In this document: positions 1-6,388 of the stretch, piece by piece
Numbering within the stretch: the stretch's first letter is position 1
Layout: each line of letters starts with the position of its first letter
Assembly (NCBI GenBank): GCA_038227745.1
Contig: JBBRPS010000500.1
Coordinates: 1 to 7,672 of the forward strand
DNA from: DASPXY01 sp038227745
GTDB lineage: Bacteria > Planctomycetota > Planctomycetia > Gemmatales > Gemmataceae
Length of the DNA stretch: 7,672 nt
Direction: 5' to 3'
Made by a program: the position numbers and the translations under genes
The notes under the pieces: generated by a model
Database searches by the model: none
What the model was told of the DNA's origin: nothing
What the model saw: only the letters and a program-made list of their open reading frames with translations

Positions 1-462
1 AAGATCGCCGTGGCCGATCGGCCGTTCCAGGGGTTCTGGCAGACGCTCGACTACAGCACGTTCGAGCGGCGGTTCGGCCAACCGGCCCTGGTGCCGCTGA
101 CCGAGATGCAGGTGAAGGCCCAGATCGCCCGCCCGCGGGCCATGGAAGTCGTGCGGCCCGGAGCGAAGTACCGCGTCCACGGGGCGGCGTGGACGGGGGA
201 ATCAGACGTGACGCGGGTCGAGGTCAGCACGGACGGCGGCCGGACCTGGACGGCGGCCCGCCTGCTCGGCACGGTCGTGCGCCACGCCTGGCGGCTGTGG
301 GAATACCCCTGGCGCGTCCCCGCTCAGGCCGGGCGTGTGCGCCTGCTGGCGCGGGCGACCGACGCGCTCGGCCGGACGCAGCCGATGCAGCGCGACCCGG
401 ACCGCCGCAACTACGCGATCAGTCACGTGCTGCCCGTCGAGGTGGACGTGCGCGGGGCGTAG
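1..462 (+). CDS. Sulfite oxidase-family molybdopterin oxidoreductase, C-terminal part (5' partial)
   Basis: This is the C-terminal Mo-co oxidoreductase dimerisation domain of a sulfite-oxidase-type molybdenum enzyme. The frame is open from base 1 (Lys-Ile-Ala, then a GTG that is probably internal), so the gene begins upstream of the window. Visible family marks are the entry motif PFQGFWQTLDY, the strand RPGAKYRVHGAAW, the signature VTRVEVSTDGGRTW, and RLLARATDALGRTQP near the end, all typical of the Ig-like dimerisation domain that follows the molybdopterin-binding domain. The catalytic molybdenum-binding part with its Cys ligand lies outside the window, so the substrate (sulfite or another oxyanion or sulfoxide) cannot be read here. 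The stop TAG at 460-462 lies inside the convergent lutC gene, with a 40-bp tail-to-tail overlap. The domain call is secure; the exact enzyme is not. Confidence 0.88.
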   Translation, partial: KIAVADRPFQGFWQTLDYSTFERRFGQPALVPLTEMQVKAQIARPRAMEVVRPGAKYRVHGAAWTGESDVTRVEVSTDGGRTWTAARLLGTVVRHAWRLWEYPWRVPAQAGRVRLLARATDALGRTQPMQRDPDRRNYAISHVLPVEVDVRGA

Positions 463-1079
463 CCGGAGGGCGCCGTATCCTGCCCCACATCGCCCAGGCA
501 GAACACCGTCAGCGAGCGCGGGCCGTGCGCCCCGATGACCAGCGACTGCTCGATGTCGGCCGTCTTCGAGGGCCCGGAGATGAAGACGCCGAACCCCGGC
601 CCTGCGAAGCTCAGGCGTTCGTACGCCTGGTGCATGTTGTCGAGGATCGCGCCAGCGGGGATCACCAGCGCCAGGTGCTGCACGAGGAAGAGCACGGCGC
701 GATGCCGCACGCCTTCGTCCGTCACCCAGACCGCGCCGTTCTCGGCAACGCTGAACCGGCCGTGTACGATCGCGAAGTCCACGTCCTCCAGTTCGTGCGG
801 ATCCTCGATCCGGTTCAGGTCCACGTTGGCGGCGCCGGCGCCGTGGACCAGCGAGACGATCTTCTTCGCCGTCGCGTACTGCGGCAGCGCCGCGAGTACC
901 CGGTTGACCTCGGCGAGGTCGGCGGCGAAGACGCAGCGGCCCCCCACCGCCTCCAGCAGTTCGGCGAACTGGCGCGGCCGGTCGAGGTAGGTGATGCCCT
1001 GGCCGCCCACATCGGGCAGGTCCGCGGGCGGAGGCCGGTGCGTCCGGACCGCGCGCAGGATGTCATCCCTGCTTGCCAT
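423..1079 (-). CDS. lutC: LutC, LUD-domain protein of the L-lactate oxidation complex
   Basis: This 218-aa protein is the third subunit of the LutABC system, which oxidises L-lactate to pyruvate in the cytoplasm. The LUD domain fills most of it. Recognisable parts are VSLVHGAGAANVDLN (residues 75-89), the core FSVAENGAVWVTDEG (109-123), and the family's C-terminal signature FISGPSKTADIEQSLVIGAHGPRSL (166-190; key residues GPS, ADIE, G, HGP). The ATG at 1077-1079 has a good Shine-Dalgarno AGGGAG four bases upstream, inside lutB, and the two genes overlap by 17 bp, so translation is probably coupled. The LUD fold should end at about residue 195. The remaining roughly 23 residues, rich in Ser/Thr/Pro/Gly, look like a non-homologous extension; the last 13 are read antisense through the end of the molybdoenzyme gene. 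LutC has no Fe-S motif, as expected for the family. Confidence 0.9.
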   Translation of the reverse strand: MASRDDILRAVRTHRPPPADLPDVGGQGITYLDRPRQFAELLEAVGGRCVFAADLAEVNRVLAALPQYATAKKIVSLVHGAGAANVDLNRIEDPHELEDVDFAIVHGRFSVAENGAVWVTDEGVRHRAVLFLVQHLALVIPAGAILDNMHQAYERLSFAGPGFGVFISGPSKTADIEQSLVIGAHGPRSLTVFCLGDVGQDTAPSGYAPRTSTSTGST

Positions 1080-2433
1080 GGCGCTCCCTGTAAAGTTGGC
1101 GGAAGCTCTTTGGCGGGAACGGGGGTAGTTCGCGCTGCCGGCCCCAGGCGTTGAAGCGGTTGTAGACGAGGAAGCGCGGCAGCTTCGGCACCAGCCAGCG
1201 GGCGACCGCGCCCGCGAAGCGGTACAGCGTCACCGACCGCAGCACGACCGAGGCGGCCTTCATGGCGAACCGCTTCGACCACGGCAGCTCGCCGCGGTGG
1301 GCCAGCTCGCGCCGCCACGCCAGGAGCTGGTGGTGCAGGTCGATCTTCACCGGGCAGACGTCGGTGCAGGAGCCGCACAAGCTGGAGGCGTACGGCAGGC
1401 TTGCATAGTTGGCCGGGTCGCGTGCGGGAGAGAGGATCGAGCCGATCGGGCCGGGGACGGTCGCGCCGTAGCTGTAGCCGCCGCTGCGCCGGTAGACCGG
1501 GCAGGTGTTCATGCACGCCCCGCAGCGGATACAGTTCAGCGAACGGCGGAACTCCTCCCTCCCCAGCAGGTCGCTGCGGCCGTTGTCCACCAGGACGATG
1601 TGCAGCTCGCCCTCCGGCCGCGGGCCGTGGAAGTGCGAGGAGTACGCGGTGATGGGCTGCCCCGTCGCGGACCGCCCCAGCAGGCGCAGGAACACCCCCA
1701 GGTCGCGGGCGCGGGGGATGAGCTTCTCGATCCCCATGCAGGCGATGTGCAGCTTGGGCAGCGACACCCCCAGGTCGGCGTTGCCCTCGTTCGTGCAGAC
1801 CACGAAGCCGCCCGTCTCGGCGACGGCGAAGTTCACGCCGGTCAATCCGGCCTCGGCGGCCAGGAACTTGTCGCGCAGGTGCCGCCGCGCCGCCTCGGCG
1901 AGGTACTTCGGGTCCGACGCCCCCTTCTCGGTGTGCAGGTGCTCGTGGAACAACGCCCCGACGTCCTCTTTCGTCTTGTGAATCGCCGGCAGGACAATGT
2001 GACTGGGCGGCTCGCCGGCGAGTTGCACGATGCGCTCGCCCAGGTCGGTGTCGATCACCTCGACGCCGTGCCGCTCCAGGAACGGGTTGAGGTGACACTC
2101 CTCCGTGAGCATCGACTTGCTCTTGACCAGGCGGCGGACGCCGTGGCGCTGGAGAATGCCGAGGACGATCTGGTTGTGCTCGGCCGCATCGCGCGCCCAG
2201 TGGACGTGCGCCCCCAACCGCGTCGCCTGGGCCTCGAACTGCTCGAGGTAACCGGCGAGGTTCGCGAAGGTGTGGGCCTTGATCCGCGACGCCGTCTCGC
2301 GCAGCCACTCCCACTCGGGGACCTGCTGGACCGCGCGGTCGCGGCGGGCGCGGACGAACCACAGGGCCTGGTCGTGCCAGTGGGCGCGCGGGCCGTTGCG
2401 GACGAACTCGGCGGCCAGCTCGGGGTGCTTCAT
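1063..2433 (-). CDS. lutB: LutB, iron-sulfur subunit of the L-lactate oxidation complex
   Basis: This 456-aa protein carries an N-terminal LUD domain and a C-terminal ferredoxin-like domain, the standard LutB order; it should pass electrons from lactate oxidation through its clusters. LUD marks include KSKSMLTEECHLN (residues 104-116), the acidic-glycine stretch VAETGGFVVCTNEGNADLG (204-222) and VDNGRSDLL (282-290). The ferredoxin part has CIRCGACMNTCP (Cys 301, 304, 307, 311) and CGSCTDVCP (Cys 353, 356, 360), followed by VKIDL. The three-Cys second motif is the form I know for this family. The start is the ATG at 2431-2433, which overlaps the lutA stop as ATGA. The frame is open 71 codons further upstream, but that part is Arg/Pro-rich shadow sequence opposite lutA and lacks homology. 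No convincing SD precedes the ATG, fitting coupled translation. Length is close to known LutB proteins. Confidence 0.94.
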   Translation of the reverse strand: MKHPELAAEFVRNGPRAHWHDQALWFVRARRDRAVQQVPEWEWLRETASRIKAHTFANLAGYLEQFEAQATRLGAHVHWARDAAEHNQIVLGILQRHGVRRLVKSKSMLTEECHLNPFLERHGVEVIDTDLGERIVQLAGEPPSHIVLPAIHKTKEDVGALFHEHLHTEKGASDPKYLAEAARRHLRDKFLAAEAGLTGVNFAVAETGGFVVCTNEGNADLGVSLPKLHIACMGIEKLIPRARDLGVFLRLLGRSATGQPITAYSSHFHGPRPEGELHIVLVDNGRSDLLGREEFRRSLNCIRCGACMNTCPVYRRSGGYSYGATVPGPIGSILSPARDPANYASLPYASSLCGSCTDVCPVKIDLHHQLLAWRRELAHRGELPWSKRFAMKAASVVLRSVTLYRFAGAVARWLVPKLPRFLVYNRFNAWGRQRELPPFPPKSFRQLYRERHGKQG

Positions 2434-3233
2434 ACGGGGTGCCCTGCCAGGATCTCGGCGACGTGCATGACGCGGACGGGCCTGCGGTCGCGGCGAATCA
2501 GGCCTTCGAGGTGCATCAGGCACGACATGTCGTTGGCCGTCAGCACCTCGGTGCCGGCCTGCTCGTGGTCGGCGACGCGATCCTGGCCCATCATGCAGGA
2601 AACCGCCTCCTCGTTGACGGCGAACGTCCCGCCGAAGCCGCAGCACTCGTCCGGCCGGGCGGGGGTGGTGAGGCGGATACCGTCGAGCATCTCCAGCAGC
2701 GGCTGGACCTTGCTGAACGGGGCGCCCACCAGCTCGCTCGATTTGCCCAGCCGCAGCTCGCGCAAGCCGTGACAGCTCTGGTGCAGGCCGACGCGATGCG
2801 GAAAGCGTCCGGCGATGCCCTGCACCTGCAGCACGTCGGTCAGAAACTCACACAACTCGAATGTCTTCCGCTTGAGCGCCTCGAAGCCCGGGTGGCCGTG
2901 CAGGTACTCCTCGTAGTGGACTCGAACCATGGCGACACAGCTGCCCGAGGGGGCGACGACGTAATCGTAGGGGGCGAAGACGCGGAGGAACTTCTCGGCG
3001 AGGGGCCGGGCCTCCTCCGTGCAGCCGGTGTTGGCCATCGGCTGGCCGCAGCACGTCTGCGCCTCGGGGAACTCGACTGCGGCCCCGCAGGCCTCGAGGA
3101 TCTCTACGGTCGCCATCCCCACCTGGGGGTACAGTTGATCGACGTAGCACGGGATGAACAAACCGACGCGCGGCGGCTTACTCCCGGGTGAAGTGGCTCG
3201 CAGGGGCGAGCGGACGGTGAACGTGTTCGCCAT
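2430..3233 (-). CDS. lutA: LutA, Cys-rich (CCG) subunit of the L-lactate oxidation complex
   Basis: This 267-aa protein is the CCG-domain subunit of LutABC, related to the heterodisulfide-reductase/GlpC cysteine-rich family that binds iron-sulfur clusters. It has two copies of the cysteine-rich domain. The first is LFIPCYVDQLYPQVG (Cys 29), TCCGQP (Cys 61-62) and PSGSC (Cys 99). The second is HQSCHGLREL (Cys 154), ECCGFGG (Cys 197-198) and Cys 238. I chose the ATG at 3231-3233, preceded by purine-rich GAGAGACAGGG. In-frame alternatives are an ATG at 3258-3260 and a GTG at 3270-3272, neither with a visible SD. Even with the short start the protein carries about 20 extra residues before the usual LutA beginning. 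The stop overlaps the lutB start as ATGA. The gap to the upstream protease gene is 57 bp, with no clear terminator in it. Identity is secure; the start is less so. Confidence 0.93.
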   Translation of the reverse strand: MANTFTVRSPLRATSPGSKPPRVGLFIPCYVDQLYPQVGMATVEILEACGAAVEFPEAQTCCGQPMANTGCTEEARPLAEKFLRVFAPYDYVVAPSGSCVAMVRVHYEEYLHGHPGFEALKRKTFELCEFLTDVLQVQGIAGRFPHRVGLHQSCHGLRELRLGKSSELVGAPFSKVQPLLEMLDGIRLTTPARPDECCGFGGTFAVNEEAVSCMMGQDRVADHEQAGTEVLTANDMSCLMHLEGLIRRDRRPVRVMHVAEILAGHPV

Positions 3234-3290
3234 CAATACCCTGTCTCTCGTCTGGGACATGCCGATTCGCACGCCGTCGTCCGCCGGCCC

Positions 3291-4373
3291 TTACTTTTTC
3301 TTGGGGGGAGGGGGCGGGGGACCCACGAACCCCTCGGCCGCGGGCGCCAGCCGGCCGGACATCAGCTCGGGCAGCAGCCGGCGCACATCCTCGGCGGGGA
3401 CGGCGTAGCTCTCCGTCCGGCCCGCCCGCGCGATGTTGATGCCGAGCACCTTGCCGTCGAGGTCGATGAGCGGGCCGCCGCAGTCGCTCGGCTTGAGCAC
3501 CGTGTCGTGCTGCAAGATGGTCGGGAAACCGCCGCGGCGGTTGCTCAGGGCGCTGCCCATGCGCTCCTGCGGATTGCCCAGCAGGAAGGCCGGCGGCCGC
3601 GTCAACTTGGCAGTCACCTCCAGCGCCTCTTTGCCGCGCTTGAGGCGAACGGCGATCACCACCCCGGGCTTGTGCCGCTGCACGGCGTTGATCATCGATT
3701 CCGTATCGACAACCTTCTTGGCGGCGATGTGCGTGACGACATCGTTGACCTTCAGGCCGGCCTTCTCGGCGGGCGAGCCCTTCTGGACGCCCATGATTTT
3801 CGCCCCGCCTTCCGCCTCCTGCAGGGCGACGCCGAGATAGCCGCTGTTCGTGCCGAGGTTTTTCGGCGGCTGGTCGCCCGGCTTGTACGGACGTGCGGCA
3901 ACGCTGATGACGCCGACGGCCACCGGATCGCTGCCGGGGGCGACGGAGGCGACCCACCTGCCCACGGTCGCGGTCTTGCCGTCCGCCCACTCGACGGGCA
4001 CCAACCCCTTTGCGTCCACCCGGAGCATGGCGAGGTCGTAAGCCTCGTGGACGCCGACCAGACGCGCGGGGAATTCTTTGCCGTCCTTGAACCGGCAGAC
4101 GACCTCCTTGCCGGCGAGTTCGCTGGCCTTGGTGAGGACCCAGCCGTCGGCGCCGACGACGGCCCCGAGGGCCACGTCCTTGCCGCCGCAGCGTACGCGC
4201 ACCGCGCTCGCGCTGGGCCGGCTCACTACCGGCCGGAACGCCTGCACCACCTTCGGCCCGCCGCGGAGGACGTCGCCGAAGTCCTGGGCGGCGATGGCGG
4301 CCGGCCAGGTCACGCCGGCGCCGAGGAGGGCCACGAAGAGGCCGCGCTGCAGAAGTGTCGTTGGTGATCGCAT
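3291..4373 (-). CDS. Secreted trypsin/HtrA-like protein with a PDZ domain inserted in the protease fold; probable pseudoprotease
   Basis: This 360-aa protein starts with a Sec signal peptide (MRSPTTLLQRGLFVALLG, cleavage probably near AIAAQ), so it should act outside the cytoplasmic membrane. The trypsin-like fold is recognisable but degenerate. GWVLTKASEL replaces the usual GYVLTNxHV, so His becomes Ser84. YDLAMLRV keeps Asp113. SDCGGPLIDLDGKVLGIN replaces GNSGGPL, so the nucleophile becomes Cys298 (TGC at 3480-3482, one base from AGC Ser). Between strand VAVGVISVAARP and the QHDTVLKPSDCGG segment sits a whole PDZ domain (about residues 177-259, with GYLGVAL and GSPAEKAGLKVNDVV), rather than after the protease as in HtrA. 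The tail is Pro-rich and ends in Lys residues. I chose the ATG at 4371-4373 because GGGGAG lies nine bases upstream; an ATG at 4380-4382 abuts that SD. Function is unknown; a binding or scaffold role is inference. Confidence 0.85.
   Translation of the reverse strand: MRSPTTLLQRGLFVALLGAGVTWPAAIAAQDFGDVLRGGPKVVQAFRPVVSRPSASAVRVRCGGKDVALGAVVGADGWVLTKASELAGKEVVCRFKDGKEFPARLVGVHEAYDLAMLRVDAKGLVPVEWADGKTATVGRWVASVAPGSDPVAVGVISVAARPYKPGDQPPKNLGTNSGYLGVALQEAEGGAKIMGVQKGSPAEKAGLKVNDVVTHIAAKKVVDTESMINAVQRHKPGVVIAVRLKRGKEALEVTAKLTRPPAFLLGNPQERMGSALSNRRGGFPTILQHDTVLKPSDCGGPLIDLDGKVLGINIARAGRTESYAVPAEDVRRLLPELMSGRLAPAAEGFVGPPPPPPKKK
3597..3845 (-). other. PDZ domain inserted within the trypsin-like fold
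   Basis: This segment encodes about 83 residues matching a PDZ domain: the carboxylate-binding-loop region GYLGVAL, then KGSPAEKAGLKVNDVVTHIAAKKV, a helix around TESMINAVQRH, and the closing strand IAVRLKRGKEALEVTAKL. It interrupts the protease domain between the GVISVAAR strand and the strand leading into the active-site Ser position. Boundaries are estimated by eye from motif positions. Confidence 0.8.
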
Positions 4374-4382
4374 GGAAACCAT

Positions 4383-4388
4383 CTCCCC
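4383..4388 (-). promoter_or_regulatory. Shine-Dalgarno deciding the PDZ-protease start
   Basis: On the minus strand GGGGAG lies nine bases upstream of the ATG at 4371-4373 and directly touches the ATG at 4380-4382. Only the first gives a usable spacing, so translation probably starts at 4373. Confidence 0.6.
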
Positions 4389-4402
4389 AAAGCGATGCTG
4401 TT

Positions 4403-4416
4403 TTCGTTTAGCCGCG
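4403..4416. repeat. Third copy of the TTCGTTTAGCCGCG motif
   Basis: The 14-base sequence TTCGTTTAGCCGCG is identical to 6414-6427 in the long palindrome upstream. The opposite palindrome arm carries 13 of these 14 bases inverted (6467-6479). Here it lies in the 61-bp gap between the two protease genes and is followed by GAGCGGTGAGCC, weakly like the palindrome's continuation. It has no strong stem of its own. It may be a lone half of a dispersed intergenic repeat or a shared binding site; which one is not visible. Confidence 0.5.
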
Positions 4417-4434
4417 AGCGGTGAGCCAGAGATC

Positions 4435-6279
4435 TTACTGCTTCTTCTGCGGTTTCGCTTCGCCGCCCCCGGTCTCGGCCTGGCGGACCGTCAGCCGATA
4501 GTCGCCGTCCTGGCCGGGATCGCAGGTCGTGACGACGATGCGGAACGTGTCTTCCCTCTTCGGCCGGAAAACGATGCGCGAGTTCATCCGGCCGGCGCCG
4601 TCGTCGTCCTCGGCGAGCTGCTTGCTCGCGGAGTCCTCCAGCCGCAGATAGGAGTCGATCTCCAGGCTCTCCAGGTCGAGGGTGTAGGTGAAGCCGGGGG
4701 TTATGTGGAAGTGTACGGTCTGGCGGCGACACTGCTTGCGGCCCGTGTCGAACGGATCGTCCTCGGTGAGCCGGCCGTCGAGCTGCAGGACGAGTTTGCC
4801 GCCGCCGCTCTTGACTTTTTCCTTCGCGAAGTCCTTGCCCGGGGTAAACGGAAACGGATTGCCGTCCGCGTCGGTCAGCTCGAAGGCGACCTTGCAGCCC
4901 GCCGGCACCTCGGCGAACAGGCGCTTGACCGTCTCCTTCTTCAGCTCCAGGCGGGCAACGCCGTGGGCATCGGTCTTGAGCGCCTTGCCCCCCTTTGACC
5001 AGTGGAACGGCAGGTCCCTGGCGGGGAGGAGCTTCCCTTTGGCGTCGAAGAGGGTGGCGGTGGCGTGCAGCGCGACGCCAGCCCGGGAAAACTCCGCGAT
5101 CAACTTCGGGGCGCCGGGCCTGGGGACGCCGAGCGTCCCCAGGACGTCCGCACGGCCCGCGACGGCCGACTCGTGCAGGTCCAGGCGCCGGATCACGAGC
5201 TTGTAGGGGCCCGCCTCCCCGGGGTTCCACGTCGTGGCGATGATGCGGTACTCCTCGTCGCGGACGGGTCGGAACACGACGCGCGCTGTCGTTCCGCCGC
5301 CGCCATCGTCGTCCTCGGCCAGGAGGGTGCCGCTGGAGTCCTCGACGCGCAAGTAGGGGTCCAGCTTCCCGGGTTTGAGGCCGACCATGTCGATGCTGTA
5401 GACCGAGCCGGGGACCATCCTGAGCCTGTGGACCTTCTGACGGCCGCCCTGCTGCCTGGGGCCCATGAGGTCGGCGCGGGGAAGTTCGCCCTGGACTTCG
5501 AGCAGGATCTTCCCGCCGGGGGACAGCACCAGCTGCTGGCCGAGCATGCCCCCCCAACTCTCGCCCCTGGCCAACCGCTCCCATCCCTGGTGGTAGACCT
5601 CGACGGGCACGTGGACGTTCTCGGTGATGAACAGGCCGATGCGGCTGTGAATCCCGATCACGCGGCCGGCCAGGTCGAAGAGGGGGCCGCCGGAGTCACC
5701 GCCGACGATGGTGCAATCGGTGCGGATGAAAAACTTGTTGGCCATGAGCACGCGGCCCACGCGGACGACGGGGGTTCGGTTCGGCCGGAAGCCGCCGGGG
5801 TGGCCGATGGCGACGGTCCACTGCCCCCGCCGCACCTCCGCGGAACTGCCCATCTCGGCGTGGGGCCAGTCCCCCTTCTCGGTGATCTTCATGAGGCCGC
5901 TGTCCACGCCGGTCTGGCGGCCGAGCGATCTGGCCTTGACCTTGCGGCCGTCGGGGAGGAGGACCTGGGCCTCACTGCCGGGCTTGCCGGAGACGTGGCC
6001 GGCCGTCAGGACGTAGCCGTCCTTGCTGATGATGACGCCGCTGCCCTGGCCCGCGCCCATGCGGATGCCGACGACCGCGGGCACGACCTTGTGCAACACG
6101 GCCTGCACCTGTTTTTCGATGGCGCGCAGGTCTTCCGGGCTCTCGGGAAACGCCTTCGACAGGGGCGGCAGGGAGGAGGCCGGCCTGGCCTTCGGCTCGT
6201 CGGCGGGGCCGTAGCCGGCGTGCAGCAGCCCCAGCGCCAGAGGGATACCGAGGAACCAGTGGGAACGGGAGGCGCTCAT
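4435..6279 (-). CDS. Secreted trypsin-like serine protease with PPC, Ig-like and PPC domains
   Basis: This 614-aa exported protein begins with a signal peptide (MSASRSHWFLGIPLALGLL). The trypsin-like domain spans roughly residues 55-235 and has an intact triad: His95 in GYVLTAGHVSG, Asp126 in VDSGLMKI, and Ser196 in VGGDSGGPLFDLAGRVIGIHS, so it should be an active HtrA-like endopeptidase. It has no PDZ domain. Instead there are two PPC-like (bacterial pre-peptidase C-terminal) beta modules (about 256-364 and 493-600), each with a YLR(V/L)EDS strand, an LAEDDDG loop and a VFRP...(Y/F)RI strand. An Ig-like segment (about 395-475, with LFDAKGKLLP and TDAHGVARLEL) lies between them. I chose the ATG at 6277-6279; the frame is open to a TTG at 6315, which adds 12 residues before the signal peptide. 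The substrate is unknown. The gap to the next gene is 61 bp, consistent with an operon. Confidence 0.88.
   Translation of the reverse strand: MSASRSHWFLGIPLALGLLHAGYGPADEPKARPASSLPPLSKAFPESPEDLRAIEKQVQAVLHKVVPAVVGIRMGAGQGSGVIISKDGYVLTAGHVSGKPGSEAQVLLPDGRKVKARSLGRQTGVDSGLMKITEKGDWPHAEMGSSAEVRRGQWTVAIGHPGGFRPNRTPVVRVGRVLMANKFFIRTDCTIVGGDSGGPLFDLAGRVIGIHSRIGLFITENVHVPVEVYHQGWERLARGESWGGMLGQQLVLSPGGKILLEVQGELPRADLMGPRQQGGRQKVHRLRMVPGSVYSIDMVGLKPGKLDPYLRVEDSSGTLLAEDDDGGGGTTARVVFRPVRDEEYRIIATTWNPGEAGPYKLVIRRLDLHESAVAGRADVLGTLGVPRPGAPKLIAEFSRAGVALHATATLFDAKGKLLPARDLPFHWSKGGKALKTDAHGVARLELKKETVKRLFAEVPAGCKVAFELTDADGNPFPFTPGKDFAKEKVKSGGGKLVLQLDGRLTEDDPFDTGRKQCRRQTVHFHITPGFTYTLDLESLEIDSYLRLEDSASKQLAEDDDGAGRMNSRIVFRPKREDTFRIVVTTCDPGQDGDYRLTVRQAETGGGEAKPQKKQ
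4480..4803 (-). repeat. PPC-like module 2 (coding repeat)
   Basis: This encodes residues 493-600: GGKLVLQLDGRL, then ITPGFTYTLDLESL, DSYLRLEDSASKQLAEDDDG, SRIVFRP, TFRIVVTT and GDYRLTV. It is the diverged second copy of the module at 5188-5514. The gene ends 14 codons later with a Gly/Lys/Gln-rich tail. Confidence 0.75.
5188..5514 (-). repeat. PPC-like module 1 (coding repeat)
   Basis: This encodes residues 256-364 of the protease: GGKILLEVQGEL, then MVPGSVYSIDMVGL, DPYLRVEDSSGTLLAEDDDG, ARVVFRP, EYRIIATT and GPYKLVI. It aligns along its whole length with module 2 at 4480-4803, indicating an internal duplication. Confidence 0.75.
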
Positions 6280-6351
6280 GGTGTCATCTCGAGACGAGGT
6301 CGCGCAGGCAGGCAAGCTGTCCGGGCGTGGTGGCGCTGGGCGGATCAGTGC

Positions 6352-6379
6352 ATTTTACCTGATGCCCGGCGCCGGACAA
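6352..6379 (-). promoter_or_regulatory. Candidate sigma70-type promoter for the protease operon
   Basis: On the minus strand TTGTCC (6379-6374, 4/6 to TTGACA) is followed after 16 bases by TAAAAT (6357-6352, 5/6 to TATAAT). The implied start near 6345 leaves a leader of about 65 nt before the ATG at 6279. The match is by eye; planctomycete promoter rules are poorly known. Confidence 0.35.
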
Positions 6380-6388
6380 GGCACTACG

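Noticed and set aside
815..2362. 515-codon minus-strand frame overlapping lutB and lutC in another frame
   Set aside because: Its translation is Arg/Pro/Gly-rich without domain marks, while the overlapping frames encode clear LutB and LutC.
2434..2646. N-terminal 71-codon extension of lutB
   Set aside because: It lies entirely inside lutA in another frame and is Arg/Pro-rich; the ATGA overlap start gives the normal LutB beginning.
1297..2772. 491-codon open frame on the plus strand opposite lutB/lutA
   Set aside because: It is antisense to well-recognised genes, has no family motifs, and long empty antisense frames are expected in GC-rich DNA.
6287..6294. TCTCGAGA palindrome before the protease start
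   Set aside because: An 8-bp palindrome is common by chance and has no second copy or context.
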